Shown here: one piece after another, positions 29,970-38,940 of the stretch
Layout of the letters: the number at the start of each line of letters is the position of its first letter
Position numbering within the stretch: the first letter of the stretch is position 1
From: Gemmatimonadetes bacterium bin94
GTDB taxonomy: Bacteria > Gemmatimonadota > Gemmatimonadetes > Longimicrobiales > Gaopeijiaceae
Assembly: GCA_002238865.1 (NCBI GenBank)
Contig: MPNE01000005.1
Location: forward strand, 1 to 64,000
Direction: 5' to 3'
Length of the DNA: 64,000 bases
Notes under the pieces: generated by a model
Seen by the model: the letters and a program-made list of their open reading frames with translations, nothing else
Database searches by the model: none
Told to the model about the DNA's origin: nothing
Position numbers and translations under genes: made by a program

Positions 29970-31102
29970 ACCCCGGGAATAATCCGGTACTTCACCCGTG
30001 CCTGATACTCTGCCCACTTGTCGGCGCCGTATTTCTCGGCACAGAGCCTGTCGTCATCACGTTGGCGGACGATGAACAGAGCGACAATCACGGCGAGGTA
30101 GGTCCAGGCCCAGGGAACGGCGAAGTGACCGAAGACAAGGCCGATTGACAGCGCAAAGAACCCCTCGCCCAGGTAGTTGAAGTGGCGGGCGACGCCCCAC
30201 AGACCGCTGCACAGGATCTTGCGGTCGCCGGCCTCGATGTACTCCGGCTCGATGAGTCCGAGAAACTTGCGGTCGGGCCACCGCTTGAACGTGTATTTCT
30301 GCATGTTGGCGCCGCGGGCGATGGCCCACCCGAACAGGAACATCGCGGCCGATCCGATGAGCCGGACATTCGTCCAGGCCGGCGAGAAGCCCGGGTCCGG
30401 GTACACGGCCATGCCCCACAACGGCAGGATGTACAGCCATCCGTAGACGATGAGGCCACCCCAGATCAACTTGAAGCCGAGCTTCTCGTGGATCACGTCG
30501 TAGGTGTACAGCTGGACCCGCTCAAAGACGAAATAGTCCAGGACGTAGAACGTGAGGAATCCCGCGTAGAGGAAAACGCCCGGGTTGGACCCTTCGCCAA
30601 AGAGTCCGTAGTGGTATACGGCCCCGGACATGGCGTTCAGCGACAACATCGTCCCACCGACGACGTACAGGTACATCTTGACGTCGAAGCGCTCGTTGAA
30701 GAACGACAGCTCCAGGGCGCGCCCTTGCCACAGCGCGGCGAACGGTCTCTCCGTCCTGTCCTGCGACCGTCCGAACACCGCCAGGACGGTAAGGATCACA
30801 CACAGGACCGTACCCCCGGCCACGGCATAAACCGAGGAACGGTAGAACCAGTCGTGCGGCATCCCGGTGAGTTCGAGAGCCCACACTGTGACCGCGATCC
30901 CGAACACCAGGATGCCGTTCAGCCGGTAGTTGCGGGGCTCACCGGTCTCCGGATCGATGACATAACCGGGAACCCGCCTGCCGGGCAGCAGGAGCTGCGC
31001 CAGGAAGAACAGGGCGAAGATCGCCAGCGGGGTGAAAAAACCCGCAATCGCCTCCGTCCGGGAAAGCTCGAAGAGGTGGGCAATACCCAGCCGGTCAATC
31101 AT
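29963..31102 (-). CDS. ERG4/ERG24-family sterol reductase-like membrane protein
   Basis: A 379-residue polytopic protein with about nine hydrophobic segments. Family signs: LLPGRRVPGYVIDPETGEPR then YRLNGI at the N-terminus, as in delta-14 sterol reductases; a middle segment LYTYDVIHEKLGFKLIWGGL with the conserved D-x(3)-EK-G pattern; and the C-terminal NADPH-binding half with GANMQKYTFKRWPD, LCSGLWGVARHFNYLGEGFF, and DDDRLCAEKYGADKWAEYQA. ATG at 31102 overlaps the stop of the M28 peptidase upstream (ATGA), so the two are coupled. It would reduce a double bond in a sterol or other isoprenoid lipid. No sterol cyclase or epoxidase lies in the window, so the true substrate is open. Confidence 0.85.
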   Translation of the reverse strand: MIDRLGIAHLFELSRTEAIAGFFTPLAIFALFFLAQLLLPGRRVPGYVIDPETGEPRNYRLNGILVFGIAVTVWALELTGMPHDWFYRSSVYAVAGGTVLCVILTVLAVFGRSQDRTERPFAALWQGRALELSFFNERFDVKMYLYVVGGTMLSLNAMSGAVYHYGLFGEGSNPGVFLYAGFLTFYVLDYFVFERVQLYTYDVIHEKLGFKLIWGGLIVYGWLYILPLWGMAVYPDPGFSPAWTNVRLIGSAAMFLFGWAIARGANMQKYTFKRWPDRKFLGLIEPEYIEAGDRKILCSGLWGVARHFNYLGEGFFALSIGLVFGHFAVPWAWTYLAVIVALFIVRQRDDDRLCAEKYGADKWAEYQARVKYRIIPGVY

Positions 31103-32820
31103 GGTCGACTGTCCCCATCCCGGATCGCCCGGAACTCGTTCCCCTCCCGCCAGTTCGGCCAGGCATCCGAGGTCACCAGCCGATACCCCACCCGAAACAG
31201 CAGCCCGAGGTCGTCCAGCGCCCCGGTCAGGTCCCACGAAGGATCGAACTCGTCGGACGGCTTGTGATACCGGTTGCTCGTGTAGTCCGCGCGCCGCGCC
31301 AGCGTCCATTCGGTGCCGTGTTCGACGTGGTCGATCCCCGAATCGGTGTAGATCGAGGGGACGCCTACCTTCGCGAAGCTGAAGTGGTCCGAGCGGTAGT
31401 AGAACCCCTTCTCGGGCTCCGGATCCGGCCGCAGCGTGCGACCCGCCCGCGCCGCGGCCTCCTCCAGATAGTCGTCCAGCTCGGACGCCCCCATCCCCAC
31501 GACCGTGATGTCGTTCATCGGACCGTCGACGTTCATTCCGTCGATGTTGATCGTGGCCACCGTGCTCGCCGTCGGGTAGACGGGGTTGGCGGCGTAGTAG
31601 GCGGACCCCAGCAGCCCCTGCTCCTCGGCGGTGACGGCCAGGAACAACACGGACCGGGCCGGACGCTCCGGCAGCGCCCCGAACGCGCGCGCCAGCTCGA
31701 TCAGGCCTGCGGTGCCGGTGGCGTTGTCGAAGGCGCCGTTGAAGATCGGATCCTCCATGGAGTCGTCGTCGCTGCGCCCGAAGTGGTCCCAGTGGGCCGT
31801 GTAGATGACGTACTCGTCCGGCCGCTCACTACCCCGCAGCAGGGCGAGCACGTTCTTCGACTCGGAGCGCTGGACGTCGTTGGTGACGGTCACCGACGCC
31901 GACGCACCGAGGGGCACCGCACGGAAGCCGGACTGGGCGGCCCGCCCCGCCAGGACGTCGTAGCTGTGCCCGGTCGCGTCGAAGATCTCCCGCGCCACAT
32001 CGCGCTGAACCCAACCCTCGACCGCAACCCGCTCCATGTTCCCGTCCGCCGCGGCTTGACCGAACTGCGGGCCCGTCCAGCTTCCGCTCACGACCTCCCA
32101 CGGGTAGCCCGCCGCCGCTTCCTCGTGGACGACGAACGCGCCCGCCGCGCCCTGCCGCGCCGCCTCCTCGAACTTGTAGGTCCAGCGGCCGTAGTAGGTC
32201 ATCGAATTGCCGCGGAAGAGCGCGTCGTTCTGGGTCGCGAAGCCCGGGTCGTTGACCAGGATGACCACGGTCTTGCCGGTGGCGTCGACGCCCTCGTAGT
32301 CGTTCCAGCCGTACTCCGGAGCGACGATGCCGTAGCCGACAAAGACCATCTCGGAATCGACGATCGACTCGCTTTCGACGACCCGCTTGGTCCAGGCTAC
32401 ATGGTCGGTGCTCCAGGCGTACCCCAGTTCGGTGTCTCCGGCCGTCACCGTGAGCCGGGGCTGTCCCTGCTCGGTGAGCGCAACGAGCGGCACGTCCTGG
32501 AAGTACGAATCGCCGTTGCCGGGCTCGAGCCCCGCCGCCTGGAACTGTTCGACCAGGTAGGCGACCGTGGTCTCCTCGCCGGGCGTGGAGGGGCCGCGGC
32601 CCTCGAATTCGTCGCTCGAGAGCGTCTGAATGGCGGCCGCGAAGGTCTCGGCGGACATGGCCGAAGCGCCGGCGTCGGCAGCGTCCGAGGCGTCGTTCGT
32701 GGAGGAGGGAGAGGGCGACGGGTCCCCGCAGGCGAGCAGGGTGGCGCAGAAGAGCAGGGTGGCCGGCCCGGTGAGCCTGCGGGAGGGGGAAAGGGTGGGG
32801 TGCGGGGTGTACGTGTTCAT
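31099..32820 (-). CDS. M28-family peptidase lipoprotein with PA domain
   Basis: A 573-residue exported metallopeptidase. The signal ends in a lipobox (ATLLACGDPS near residue 31). A protease-associated region spans roughly residues 130-290. The M28 zinc site is complete: His and Asp in YTAHWDHFG near 340, Asp in NGAFDNATGTAG, Glu-Glu in VTAEEQGLLGS, Asp in NIDGMNVDG, and His in RSDHFSFAKVG. The ATG at 32820 puts a proper signal peptide first; TTG at 32865 is a weaker alternative. It differs from the M28 enzyme at 19267 in its extra domain and acylation. Confidence 0.9.
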   Translation of the reverse strand: MNTYTPHPTLSPSRRLTGPATLLFCATLLACGDPSPSPSSTNDASDAADAGASAMSAETFAAAIQTLSSDEFEGRGPSTPGEETTVAYLVEQFQAAGLEPGNGDSYFQDVPLVALTEQGQPRLTVTAGDTELGYAWSTDHVAWTKRVVESESIVDSEMVFVGYGIVAPEYGWNDYEGVDATGKTVVILVNDPGFATQNDALFRGNSMTYYGRWTYKFEEAARQGAAGAFVVHEEAAAGYPWEVVSGSWTGPQFGQAAADGNMERVAVEGWVQRDVAREIFDATGHSYDVLAGRAAQSGFRAVPLGASASVTVTNDVQRSESKNVLALLRGSERPDEYVIYTAHWDHFGRSDDDSMEDPIFNGAFDNATGTAGLIELARAFGALPERPARSVLFLAVTAEEQGLLGSAYYAANPVYPTASTVATINIDGMNVDGPMNDITVVGMGASELDDYLEEAAARAGRTLRPDPEPEKGFYYRSDHFSFAKVGVPSIYTDSGIDHVEHGTEWTLARRADYTSNRYHKPSDEFDPSWDLTGALDDLGLLFRVGYRLVTSDAWPNWREGNEFRAIRDGDSRP

Positions 32821-32919
32821 GGCAGGATGGTCTCGCGGGAGGTGGAGGCTCTTCGGAGTTCCCAATGTAGATCATCGGGGGGTGTAGCGCTCCGGGGGTC
32901 GCGCGAGACCTTCCCCCCT

Positions 32920-33594
32920 TCAGCCGATCGAGTAGACCAGCCCGGCCCGAAGGCTCAGGGCCCGTTGCTTCATGGAAACACTGTCGGACGTGTCGAAATC
33001 GAGCAGCCCGTATGTGTACAGGACGCCGAACGACATTCCCAGGGTGTCGAGAAGCTTGACCTCAAGCCCGCCACCTCCGGCCAGTCCGAGGTCGTAGGTT
33101 GACCTGTGAAGGCCGGTGGCGTCGTCACAGCCCTCGTTGATCTCGAACGTGTTGCCATCAGGGCCGGTGGCTTTGCCGGTCAACTGGCAAGAGGATTCCA
33201 GGGCCAGGGCAGGGCCCGCCAGCAGGTGTGCCGATACGCGGTCGCCCGACAGGGGGAATTGCGCCCTCGCGAGGACCGTGAACTCGACATAGTCGGTCTC
33301 AATTCGGGCCTCGGCGCTCGCGTCCTGCTGTGCAAAGTCATAGCGCCCCCCCTTTTGCGAGTAGCTGCCGCCCAGCTGAATGCCCCAGCTTTCCGACGCT
33401 GGAATATTGGCCGCCAGCCCGATCGAGAGTCTGGTGACCGATTGGAAGTCCGGGACAAAGTCGTCGTCTGTGCTGAAGTCCATCGACGCGATGTTCACGC
33501 CACCCGTTACCGCGAGGGACACCTGGCCGAAAGCGGATGTCCCGGTCAGCAGAAGCAGGGTGGTCGCAAGAAGGGGGGTCAAGAGGCGTTTCAT
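32920..33594 (-). CDS. small outer-membrane beta-barrel protein (PorT-like), copy 2
   Basis: A 224-residue exported barrel, paralogous to the gene at 11812-12480. Both share the signal-peptide core (TPLLAT), VALTGG/AVTGGVNIA, GGSYSQKGG, ARxQFPL, HLLAGPAxAxExSC, GGGLE, GxLYTxGL and an IDTS/FDTS turn near the end. The Cys pair (ESSCQLTGKA and EGCDDATG) is conserved too. It differs mainly in loop length. A recurrent inverted repeat lies about 125 bases upstream of its start. Likely eight strands; ligand and partner unknown. Confidence 0.82.
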   Translation of the reverse strand: MKRLLTPLLATTLLLLTGTSAFGQVSLAVTGGVNIASMDFSTDDDFVPDFQSVTRLSIGLAANIPASESWGIQLGGSYSQKGGRYDFAQQDASAEARIETDYVEFTVLARAQFPLSGDRVSAHLLAGPALALESSCQLTGKATGPDGNTFEINEGCDDATGLHRSTYDLGLAGGGGLEVKLLDTLGMSFGVLYTYGLLDFDTSDSVSMKQRALSLRAGLVYSIG

Positions 33595-33717
33595 GAGGAG
33601 TCCTTTGTCCAGGGATGGGTCTGTGGGCGGATGGAACGAACCGCCGGAGGCAGTACTGGGTAAGCGCACACCTCCGGGATGGCTACTATCCCCCCCGGTT
33701 GACTGGCTGGAGCGTGT

Positions 33718-33751
33718 TTGTCCGCCATTTCCGCCCTGAAATGGCCGACAA
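33718..33751. terminator. recurrent 34-bp inverted repeat, copy A
   Basis: TTGTCCGCCA and TGGCCGACAA (one mismatch from a perfect arm) flank a 14-base spacer; the arms extend by TTT/AAA inward. It lies 26 bases after the stop of the minus-strand propeller gene. Two near-identical elements with the same spacer length occur at 42871 and 62007. On the minus strand the spacer contains TTCAGGGCGGAA, a 12-mer also found beside copy C. It may be a terminator, a repeat of REP type, or a protein site. Confidence 0.65.
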
Positions 33752-33777
33752 CGTGGGGTCTACGCTCGGATCCAGAG

Positions 33778-34974
33778 CTAGTTGCGAATCAACCGATACA
33801 TCCGCACGGTCGGCACGCCGAGCGGGTCGGAGTGGACTCCGAGGACGAATTCCGGACCGATGTCGGTGATCCGCAGTTCGTTCGGAACCGTCAGATGGCC
33901 GGTGAGTGTGCCTTCGGCGTCGAAGATGTCCCACTCCCCCGGACCGGGATTCTCGGCGAAGTCATTTCGGTGCCGCTCGACCCACAGGCTCCCGGTCCCG
34001 CCTGACATGAGCATGCCGTGGACCGGGTGCGCGCTCGCGAACTCGGTCTCGAGGATCCGCTCCACGGCCGGACCGGACATTCCCACGAGGCTCTGCTCGG
34101 CCCGAGCCCGGGCCTCGGCGATCTCCTCCTGCGTCACCGCTTTCGGAGTCCGATCCAGGCGCACGATCCTGCGCACGGATCCCGTTCGGTCGTGTCCCAC
34201 CAGCTCGAACCCGCTCGAGTGTCCGACCCAGGCCAGGTCGCCGCCCGCCGCGAAACGGGCGCGCGCGCCGAAGCCGAATGCAAGACCGTTTCGGCCCAGC
34301 CGGCTGCCCGGGAACTCGCCGAGCGTGTCGATGATCTCGCCGTGACGGTCGACGGCGTAGAGGAAGTGCGTGGCTTGATCGCGTGTGTCGCGGGAGACCG
34401 GCCGGGAACGGGTCTGAAGGAGCAGGGTTCCGTCCTCGAGCCAGCCGACCACGTTGGGAGCGGACGCCCCTGGAATGCGGGGAATGGGAAACGATCGGAC
34501 GAACGCTCCAGCGGATGTGAAGAGGGAAGCCCGACCGTTGAGGTTGTCGATGGCGGAGATCGTGTCGGCCGGCAGCTCAGCGATCGACGCCAGGTTGACG
34601 AACTCTCCGGGTCCTTCGCCCGGGCGGCCGAAGGTGACGAGGTGGCTTCCGGCCGGGTCGAAGATGCGGATCTCCCGGGCCAGCCCGTCGGCTACGGCGA
34701 TGTTGCCGCCGGATAGTCGGATTGCCTGGGAGATGGAGCCGAAAAGGTCGGGGGCGTTTTCCGCTCCGTCGGTTTGTCCGATTTCGATGACGGGAGGTTG
34801 CTGAAGCTGCCACTCCTGCCCGGAGGCTTCGGGAGGGGTTTCCGCGATGAGCACGCCGGCGCTGTCGCGCAGGACGGTTGTGGGGGACGGGTTGTCAGCG
34901 GCGGTGCAGCTGGCGAGGAGGAGGAGTGCGGCCGCGGCCGGCAGAGGGGGGCGGGTCATTGGTGACTGTGTCAT
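33778..34974 (-). CDS. six-bladed beta-propeller lipoprotein, copy 1
   Basis: A 398-residue lipoprotein (LLLLASC near residue 23) whose body is a 6-bladed NHL/TolB-like propeller. Blade signatures are SISQAIRLSGGNIAVADGLA, REIRIFDPAGSHLVTFGRPG, the GEGPGEF motif, DNLNGRASLFTSAGAFVRSF and DRHGEIIDTLG. It ends in the FVLGVHSDPLGVPTVRMYRL pattern shared by its paralogues at 36842 and 41733. GAGG sits six bases before the ATG. Such proteins are abundant in Gemmatimonadota and Bacteroidota; they probably bind a ligand in the periplasm or on the surface. No catalytic residues are evident. Confidence 0.82.
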   Translation of the reverse strand: MTQSPMTRPPLPAAAALLLLASCTAADNPSPTTVLRDSAGVLIAETPPEASGQEWQLQQPPVIEIGQTDGAENAPDLFGSISQAIRLSGGNIAVADGLAREIRIFDPAGSHLVTFGRPGEGPGEFVNLASIAELPADTISAIDNLNGRASLFTSAGAFVRSFPIPRIPGASAPNVVGWLEDGTLLLQTRSRPVSRDTRDQATHFLYAVDRHGEIIDTLGEFPGSRLGRNGLAFGFGARARFAAGGDLAWVGHSSGFELVGHDRTGSVRRIVRLDRTPKAVTQEEIAEARARAEQSLVGMSGPAVERILETEFASAHPVHGMLMSGGTGSLWVERHRNDFAENPGPGEWDIFDAEGTLTGHLTVPNELRITDIGPEFVLGVHSDPLGVPTVRMYRLIRN

Positions 34975-34998
34975 CGCTGCCTCGGGGTCGTGATCTGG

Positions 34999-35685
34999 TC
35001 ACGAGTCTGCTACAGTTGAGACACCTCTTGCGGGGCCAATGGTTGGGGAGACGGCCGAGCTTCGAACATAGACCAGTTCCACCGGACGCGAGCCCTCCAC
35101 CTCTGCGCCCCTGACGTTCCTCACACTGGCCCTTCGCGTGATGACGAGTCCGCCGTCCGCCGTCACTTCGTAGCGGTCGGATACCCACCCGATACCCGGG
35201 AGCGTTTGCCTGACCACGGGCATGCCCTCGCTCCACGACAGCGTCATGGACGATGCGCCATCACCATCCTCTGCCTGGACCTCTACCGGGGTACCGTCCA
35301 TGGGCAGCGACAAGGAGAAAGCGGGTTCGTCACCGGATAATCGAAAGACAGTGTCGTTCACTTCCAGCGCCAGTTGCTCTGCCCGCATCATCAGGATCCC
35401 TCCTATCTTCTCCATGGTTTCGCTGGAGATGCCATGGCCGTCCGTCGACGCGAACTGGAGCCCTGCGGTCGAACGGTTGGCAGCATCGAGTACCCATTCG
35501 CCGTTATATGGCTCGAGGGTTGCGAGGGGTGGGGCTGGCTGCGGGCCGGAGCGGCCGGCGCACGCGGCCGTGGCCAAGACGCCAACGCCGGCGATTCCCG
35601 TGAGCAGTTTGTGGAGCAATGGCGGCACTACGACCTCCTGCAGTGGGCTTGACGACATTTCCAGGGGGGATTCTTGTTGCACCAT
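34999..35685 (-). CDS. lipoprotein of unknown function
   Basis: A predicted 228-residue protein with a hydrophobic signal and lipobox (GVLATAACAG). After it comes an all-beta region with EPYNGEWVLDAANRSTAGLQ, EVNDTVFRLSGDEPAFSL, TLSWSEGMPVVRQTLPG and GLVITRRASVRNVRGAEVEG. No known domain is recognised. The pattern of a normalised mass balance with an inhibitory strand suggests a beta-sandwich. The start is uncertain: ATG at 35685 gives a long pre-signal stretch, and ATG at 35658 is also possible. It is 24 bases upstream of the propeller lipoprotein and probably co-transcribed with it. Confidence 0.6.
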   Translation of the reverse strand: MVQQESPLEMSSSPLQEVVVPPLLHKLLTGIAGVGVLATAACAGRSGPQPAPPLATLEPYNGEWVLDAANRSTAGLQFASTDGHGISSETMEKIGGILMMRAEQLALEVNDTVFRLSGDEPAFSLSLPMDGTPVEVQAEDGDGASSMTLSWSEGMPVVRQTLPGIGWVSDRYEVTADGGLVITRRASVRNVRGAEVEGSRPVELVYVRSSAVSPTIGPARGVSTVADS

Positions 35686-35758
35686 ATGAGGTACTATGAT
35701 CCATGGAGACAACTTGCGACGACATCCTGAGACCTGAGTCAGGAAGGATGCGGACACG

Positions 35759-36826
35759 ATGCACACTGCTCCCGGTCATCTGAGGGCGCGGCTCTCGCTC
35801 GCTGCTGCCGCCGTGTTCCTTCTCCCACTGTCGGTGGGGGCGCAGGCACCCGGGCGGACGAACACGCTGACCGACGTGGCGGGAATCAGGGTCGGCCACT
35901 ACCAGCGCGTGGGAGACGGCTACCGGACCGGGACCACCGTGGTGCTGACCGAGCAGGGTGCTACGGCGAGCATCGATGTGCAGGGGGGTGCGCCGGGGAC
36001 GCGGGAATCGGACCTGCTTGTGCCGGGCGGTCTCGTGACCCAGGCGCACGCCATTGTGCTGAGCGGCGGCAGCGCCTACGGGCTGGACAGCGCCACCGGC
36101 GTCATGCGGTGGCTGGAAGAGCGCGGCCACGGATTCGCCATCGCCGGGGGGGTCGTGCCCATCGTCCCCGCTTCGATCCTCTTCGACCTGGGTCGCGGCG
36201 GGGATTTTTCGAAGCGTCCGGATGCGGAGTTCGGCTACCTGGCGGCGGAGGCCGCGAGTGAGGGCGCCGTTCCCATGGGACGGGCGGGCGCGGGCACCGG
36301 CGCTCGCTACGGACTGGGATCGGCCAGTGTCGTGCTCGCGAACGGCTATACGGTCGCGGCGATCGTGGGACTCAACTCCGCGGGGTCGCCGGTCAATCCG
36401 GAAACCTGTGTGCCGTACGGGGCCTTCCTGGAGATCGACGGCGAATTCAGCCTGCTCCCCCCCGATCCGGCAGAGTGCGAAGCGGCCCGCAACGCCGCTC
36501 CGCGAAGGGGCGACCCCTTCAACACGACCATCGCGCTGGTCGCCACCGATGCACCCATGGACCAGACCCAGGTCCACCGGATGGCCATGGTCGCCAACAG
36601 CGGGCTGGCCCGCTCCATTCGGCCTGTCCACAACCTCGGCGACGGAGACGCGGTCTTCGGTGTGGCTACCTCCGACCATGCGGCGGGGGCGGGTGTCTCG
36701 CGGCAGGAGCTGCAGGCCATCTACAATGCCGCGTCGGACGCCCTCGGGCGGGCGGTGGTTCACGCGCTGCTCGAGGGGGGCACCTACTGCGCCCAGTTCC
36801 CGAGTGCTTGCGGGGATCGGCGGTAG
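35759..36826 (+). CDS. P1 (DmpA/S58-type) aminopeptidase family protein, secreted
   Basis: A 355-residue enzyme with a signal peptide ending VGAQAP near residue 31. The family pattern is clear: NTLTDVAGIRVGHYQ, TTVVLTEQGATASIDVQGGA, GTRESDLL, IVLSGGSAYGLDSATGVMRW, ILFDLGRGGD, and the self-cleavage/nucleophile region FNTTIALVATDAPM near residue 255, then VHRMAMVANSGLARSIRPVH. P1 peptidases such as DmpA and BapA split into two chains before the Thr/Ser nucleophile; here Thr takes that position. It likely removes N-terminal D- or beta-amino acids. It is divergent from the lipoprotein gene at 34999. Confidence 0.88.
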   Translation: MHTAPGHLRARLSLAAAAVFLLPLSVGAQAPGRTNTLTDVAGIRVGHYQRVGDGYRTGTTVVLTEQGATASIDVQGGAPGTRESDLLVPGGLVTQAHAIVLSGGSAYGLDSATGVMRWLEERGHGFAIAGGVVPIVPASILFDLGRGGDFSKRPDAEFGYLAAEAASEGAVPMGRAGAGTGARYGLGSASVVLANGYTVAAIVGLNSAGSPVNPETCVPYGAFLEIDGEFSLLPPDPAECEAARNAAPRRGDPFNTTIALVATDAPMDQTQVHRMAMVANSGLARSIRPVHNLGDGDAVFGVATSDHAAGAGVSRQELQAIYNAASDALGRAVVHALLEGGTYCAQFPSACGDRR

Positions 36827-36841
36827 GGGGGTCGCAGCGCC

Positions 36842-38083
36842 TCAACTGTCCCCCGGCATCGTCAGCCGGTACACCACGACCGTCTCCACCCCCAGTTCGT
36901 CGGTGTGCACGCCCAGCCAGTAGTCGGCCCCGAACTCATAGGTGGCGGTGAGTTCCGGGTTGTCGTGCTGCAGGTGGCAGAGGAACCGGCCGTCGGCTGC
37001 GAAACCCATCCAGCGCGGCGCTTCCGTCTGCGGCCTCGCGTAGGGCAGCACCCACACCCGCCCGTCGCGACCGATCTCCACGGCGGAAAACGCCGGGAAT
37101 ACATCGGCGGCGGGTGTCTCGTCACTCACAACGACATCGTCCAGGGGACCCCAGTTGGGCGAATTACGGCCTCCGCGGCTCTCGATGTAGTCGTTGCGCC
37201 ACGCCTGTACGTCGGCGCCGGTGACACTGCGGTCCGTATCGGGCCACCGCAGTATGCGGCGCAGCCGCAGCTCGTCGTCCAGCAGGCGTACCTCGGGTTC
37301 GCTCGTGCGCGCCAGCGCGATCGTGGTTCCGCCCGCCTGGACCACGGCGGAAGCGGTGAAGATCCGGTACATGCCCTCCGGGCCGTACGTCGTGTGGAGG
37401 ATGGGGGCCAGAGTCTCGAGCCGCTCGCCATCCGTCCCATGAACCTCGACCACGATGGTGTCGGGCGTCTTGAAATCCCACGGCGAAGCCCGCTTCCACA
37501 CAGTGTTGATGGAAACCGCGTTGTCCAGCACCCCACCCATGCGCGACGGGTTTCCATAGATCGGCTCCATCTCCACGGCCCGCACCCATTCGCCGCCAGA
37601 GGTGAACACGTTGTAGCGCCAGGGGCGGTAGTCCCCGGCCCACAGGGTGTCGCCCGGCAGCACCCAGAGCTTCCACGCGTTGCGGAACTCGCCCGGACCC
37701 TCTCCGTAGCGTCCCATGGAGCGCACGTGCCGCCCGGCCGAATCGAAGATCCGGATCTCGGCGCTCGCGCGGTCGATCACGGCCACCGAGCCGTCCGAGA
37801 GGCGGCCCGCACCCCTGATGCTGCTGAACCACTGCGCTTCCTCGCTCTCGTTGTTGCCGACGCGGAAGATGGGTTCGTCACTGAGGGTGCACGTGGCGTC
37901 CGAGCGCGAGGGGTCGCTGGTCACGATCTCGACCCCGACGCTGTCGCTCCTCATGGTGACGTCATGGGACTCGGCCGGACGGCACGCGCTGGCGAGGGCC
38001 AGGGCGAGGCCAGCCGCCATGGCTGTGGTCGGAGGCGTGCGAGGGGGTGCGGTTCGGCAACTGTGGCGGAGAGGGGCGGACAT
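36842..38083 (-). CDS. six-bladed beta-propeller lipoprotein, copy 2
   Basis: A 413-residue paralogue of the propeller at 33778. Lipobox ALASAC near residue 34. Shared segments are GSVAVIDRASAEIRIFDSAG, RHVRSMGRYGEGPGEF, TLWAGDYRPWRYNVF, and the closing YWLGVHTDELGVETVVVYRL. The N-terminus is Pro/Thr-rich. GGGAG lies six bases before the ATG at 38083; a longer frame to 38149 is not needed. It ends 15 bases after the convergent P1 peptidase, and the following minus gene lies only 72 bases upstream. Confidence 0.82.
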   Translation of the reverse strand: MSAPLRHSCRTAPPRTPPTTAMAAGLALALASACRPAESHDVTMRSDSVGVEIVTSDPSRSDATCTLSDEPIFRVGNNESEEAQWFSSIRGAGRLSDGSVAVIDRASAEIRIFDSAGRHVRSMGRYGEGPGEFRNAWKLWVLPGDTLWAGDYRPWRYNVFTSGGEWVRAVEMEPIYGNPSRMGGVLDNAVSINTVWKRASPWDFKTPDTIVVEVHGTDGERLETLAPILHTTYGPEGMYRIFTASAVVQAGGTTIALARTSEPEVRLLDDELRLRRILRWPDTDRSVTGADVQAWRNDYIESRGGRNSPNWGPLDDVVVSDETPAADVFPAFSAVEIGRDGRVWVLPYARPQTEAPRWMGFAADGRFLCHLQHDNPELTATYEFGADYWLGVHTDELGVETVVVYRLTMPGDS

Positions 38084-38155
38084 GTGGTCTCCCGGCGGAC
38101 TGGCTTCAGGGGTCGTAGCGGTGACTCGCTCGAATCGAAGCCAGCGCATCCGGCC

Positions 38156-38932
38156 TCAAACCCGGATCGCTTGTGGCCGCCTCACGGTAACAGGCGAGCC
38201 CTCGACGAGAAAGGCCGAGCGGGGCGACTTCAGGTACGACGCAAACCCATCACCCCAAAGCCTGCGCACCGTCGCCGCCCTGCGATCCAACCTGGCCTCC
38301 GACGCATTCCAGTACCGCCACGTCGGGTGTTCGACGACGTATTCGATGGTCTGGCCGCGCCGGGTACCGTATCCGTAGGTGTGGTCGGTCAGGAACTCTT
38401 CTTCGCCACCCGGTTCCGGGAGCCGGGGTTCCTGCGTGGTGTCGACCGTTGCTTCCACGCGGTTCCAGGTCTTGTCATGATCCCAGGAATAGCGAACGGT
38501 GGTTGCACTTGCGGGCGCTGTTGTGCCCGGAGATCCAGGCGGCATGGGATGGTGCCGGAAAAGCCGGTCCATCGGCAGGGCCAGGTAGGGCTCGCCGTAG
38601 AACAGGCGGGCCAGGAGAGCGACGGTAGGCAGTGGAACCAGTTCCCTGACGAACACGACGCCTCTGCGCCAGCCATCGGCGGTCCTGCGACGGACGTAGA
38701 AGCGCAGGTTCATCTCTTCGAAGTCCCGGTGAAAGGGGACGGGTCTATTCAGGACCCGGACATCGGCAAATTCGAAGGCCACGATGCTGGCCAGCATCGT
38801 GCCTTTCCAGCTGTCGAGTTCGATCCCCGGCGGGACGAACGGGGCGAGAATCTCCGCATCGACCTCGTAGTTGAGCATGACCAGGTTTCGCCACCAGGCG
38901 GTGAGGAAGACCGGCGGCAGTTTCTTGTCCAA
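38156..38932 (-). CDS. DUF2071 (YqjF-like) protein
   Basis: A 258-residue cytosolic protein of the DUF2071 family. Typical segments are FLTAWWRNLVMLNYEVDAEI, LAPFVPPGIELDSWKGTMLA, SIVAFEFADVRVLNRPVPFH, FEEMNLRFYVRR, GVVFVRELVPLPTVALLARL and EFLTDHTYGYGTRRGQTIEY. Function is not established for this family; structures show an acetoacetate-decarboxylase-like barrel. TTG at 38932 lies eight bases after the stop of the large propeller gene, so the two are probably in one transcript. Confidence 0.88.
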   Translation of the reverse strand: MDKKLPPVFLTAWWRNLVMLNYEVDAEILAPFVPPGIELDSWKGTMLASIVAFEFADVRVLNRPVPFHRDFEEMNLRFYVRRRTADGWRRGVVFVRELVPLPTVALLARLFYGEPYLALPMDRLFRHHPMPPGSPGTTAPASATTVRYSWDHDKTWNRVEATVDTTQEPRLPEPGGEEEFLTDHTYGYGTRRGQTIEYVVEHPTWRYWNASEARLDRRAATVRRLWGDGFASYLKSPRSAFLVEGSPVTVRRPQAIRV

Positions 38933-38940
38933 GGCGCCCC

